DNA of 5,702 nt, from assembly GCA_016873575.1 (NCBI GenBank), contig VGWY01000167.1:1-5702 (forward strand), read 5' to 3'. The notes under the pieces were generated by a model, which was given only the letters and a program-made list of their open reading frames with translations, had not been told where the DNA came from and did no database searches. Both the position numbers and the translations under genes were made by a program. This document shows, piece after piece, positions 5,591 through 5,702 of the stretch (the first letter of the stretch is position 1; each line of letters starts with the position of its first letter). Origin of the DNA: Nitrospira sp. GTDB lineage: Bacteria; Nitrospirota; Thermodesulfovibrionia; Thermodesulfovibrionales; SM23-35.

Positions 5591-5639
5591 CACCCGATAA
5601 ACGGGTGGCTTGACGGTTGTGAGCCGTCTCAAAGACGGC
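5591..5639. repeat. Two-hairpin GC-rich structured element
   Basis: Hairpin 1 is CACCCG-ATAAA-CGGGTG at 5591-5607. Hairpin 2 is GCCGTCT-CAA-AGACGGC at 5623-5639, a perfect seven-pair stem. The 15-base linker contains GACGG (5612-5616), which could instead pair with CCGTC (5624-5628), and GGCT (5607-5610) could pair with AGCC (5622-5625), so alternative folds exist. It lies between two minus-strand genes in otherwise AT-rich DNA and has no T-run on either strand, which speaks against a terminator. It resembles end hairpins of IS200/IS605 or ISC-type elements, or part of a structured RNA such as HEARO/omega RNA, but no transposase, IscB or TnpB gene is inside the window. Confidence 0.6.
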
Positions 5640-5652
5640 CAATTAGTTCTTC

Positions 5653-5702
5653 TTAAAACTTACCTTCTTCTTGTTCACTCTCTATCTTCTCTTGTTGCTC
5701 TA
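5653..5702 (-). CDS. C-terminal tail of an unidentified gene (partial)
   Basis: Reading from the right edge on the minus strand, one frame is open and ends EQQEKIESEQEEGKF before a TAA at 5655-5653; the other two frames are closed within about nine codons. A Gln/Glu-rich tail suits a coiled-coil or flexible C-terminus, but fifteen residues cannot identify a family. The stop lies just 13 nt from hairpin 2. It could be chance, since short open stretches are common. Confidence 0.35.
   Translation of the reverse strand, partial: EQQEKIESEQEEGKF

Noticed and set aside
5591..5639. Two-hairpin element as an intrinsic terminator
   Set aside because: Neither stem is followed by a T-run on either strand; kept as an unexplained structured element.

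Overview
The window carries a single-strand gene run. Every supportable gene lies on the minus strand, so transcription goes from the right edge to the left. In that order it holds: the tail of an unidentified gene, a structured two-hairpin intergenic element, a DUF4926-type small protein, a frameshifted and truncated N-terminal piece of a B12-binding/radical-SAM protein, livF, acylphosphatase, recN, a G/C-run palindromic repeat, a KorD-type 2[4Fe-4S] ferredoxin, a ROK sugar kinase, lepB (signal peptidase I) and a small membrane-anchored protein resembling DUF4845. Nothing convincing is encoded on the plus strand.

The base composition is moderately AT-rich. A KorD-like ferredoxin, heptamer repeats of the agtcaga type and a G/C-run palindrome all suggest an anaerobic or microaerophilic bacterium of the Nitrospirota/Thermodesulfovibrionia or deltaproteobacterial kind. 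This is an inference from protein flavour and repeat types, not a proven assignment.

Left part (1-2194): korD-like, ROK kinase, lepB and the DUF4845-like gene form a tight chain in which each gene overlaps the next (22 nt, then ATGA, then a TTG/TGA overlap). This implies translational coupling. The functions are otherwise unrelated: electron carrier, sugar phosphorylation, and protein export. The lepB plus small membrane protein pairing recalls the lepB-DUF4845 linkage of proteobacteria.

Middle part (2195-4272): recN (DNA double-strand break repair) and acyP are intact, ordinary genes. The recN-korD gap holds the palindromic repeat.

Right part (4273-5702): this is the most disturbed region. 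livF is complete in its catalytic motifs but carries an in-frame insert made of heptamer repeats. No livG/M/H/K gene lies upstream of it. Instead its start abuts the broken end of a radical-SAM gene fragment, which looks like a deletion or recombination scar. Farther upstream are DUF4926 and two GC-rich hairpins that may be the remnant or end of an IS200/IS605/ISC-type element or a structured RNA.

I see no convincing new multi-gene system. The best leads are the repeat-born insertion in livF, the gene-remnant junction and the two-hairpin element.
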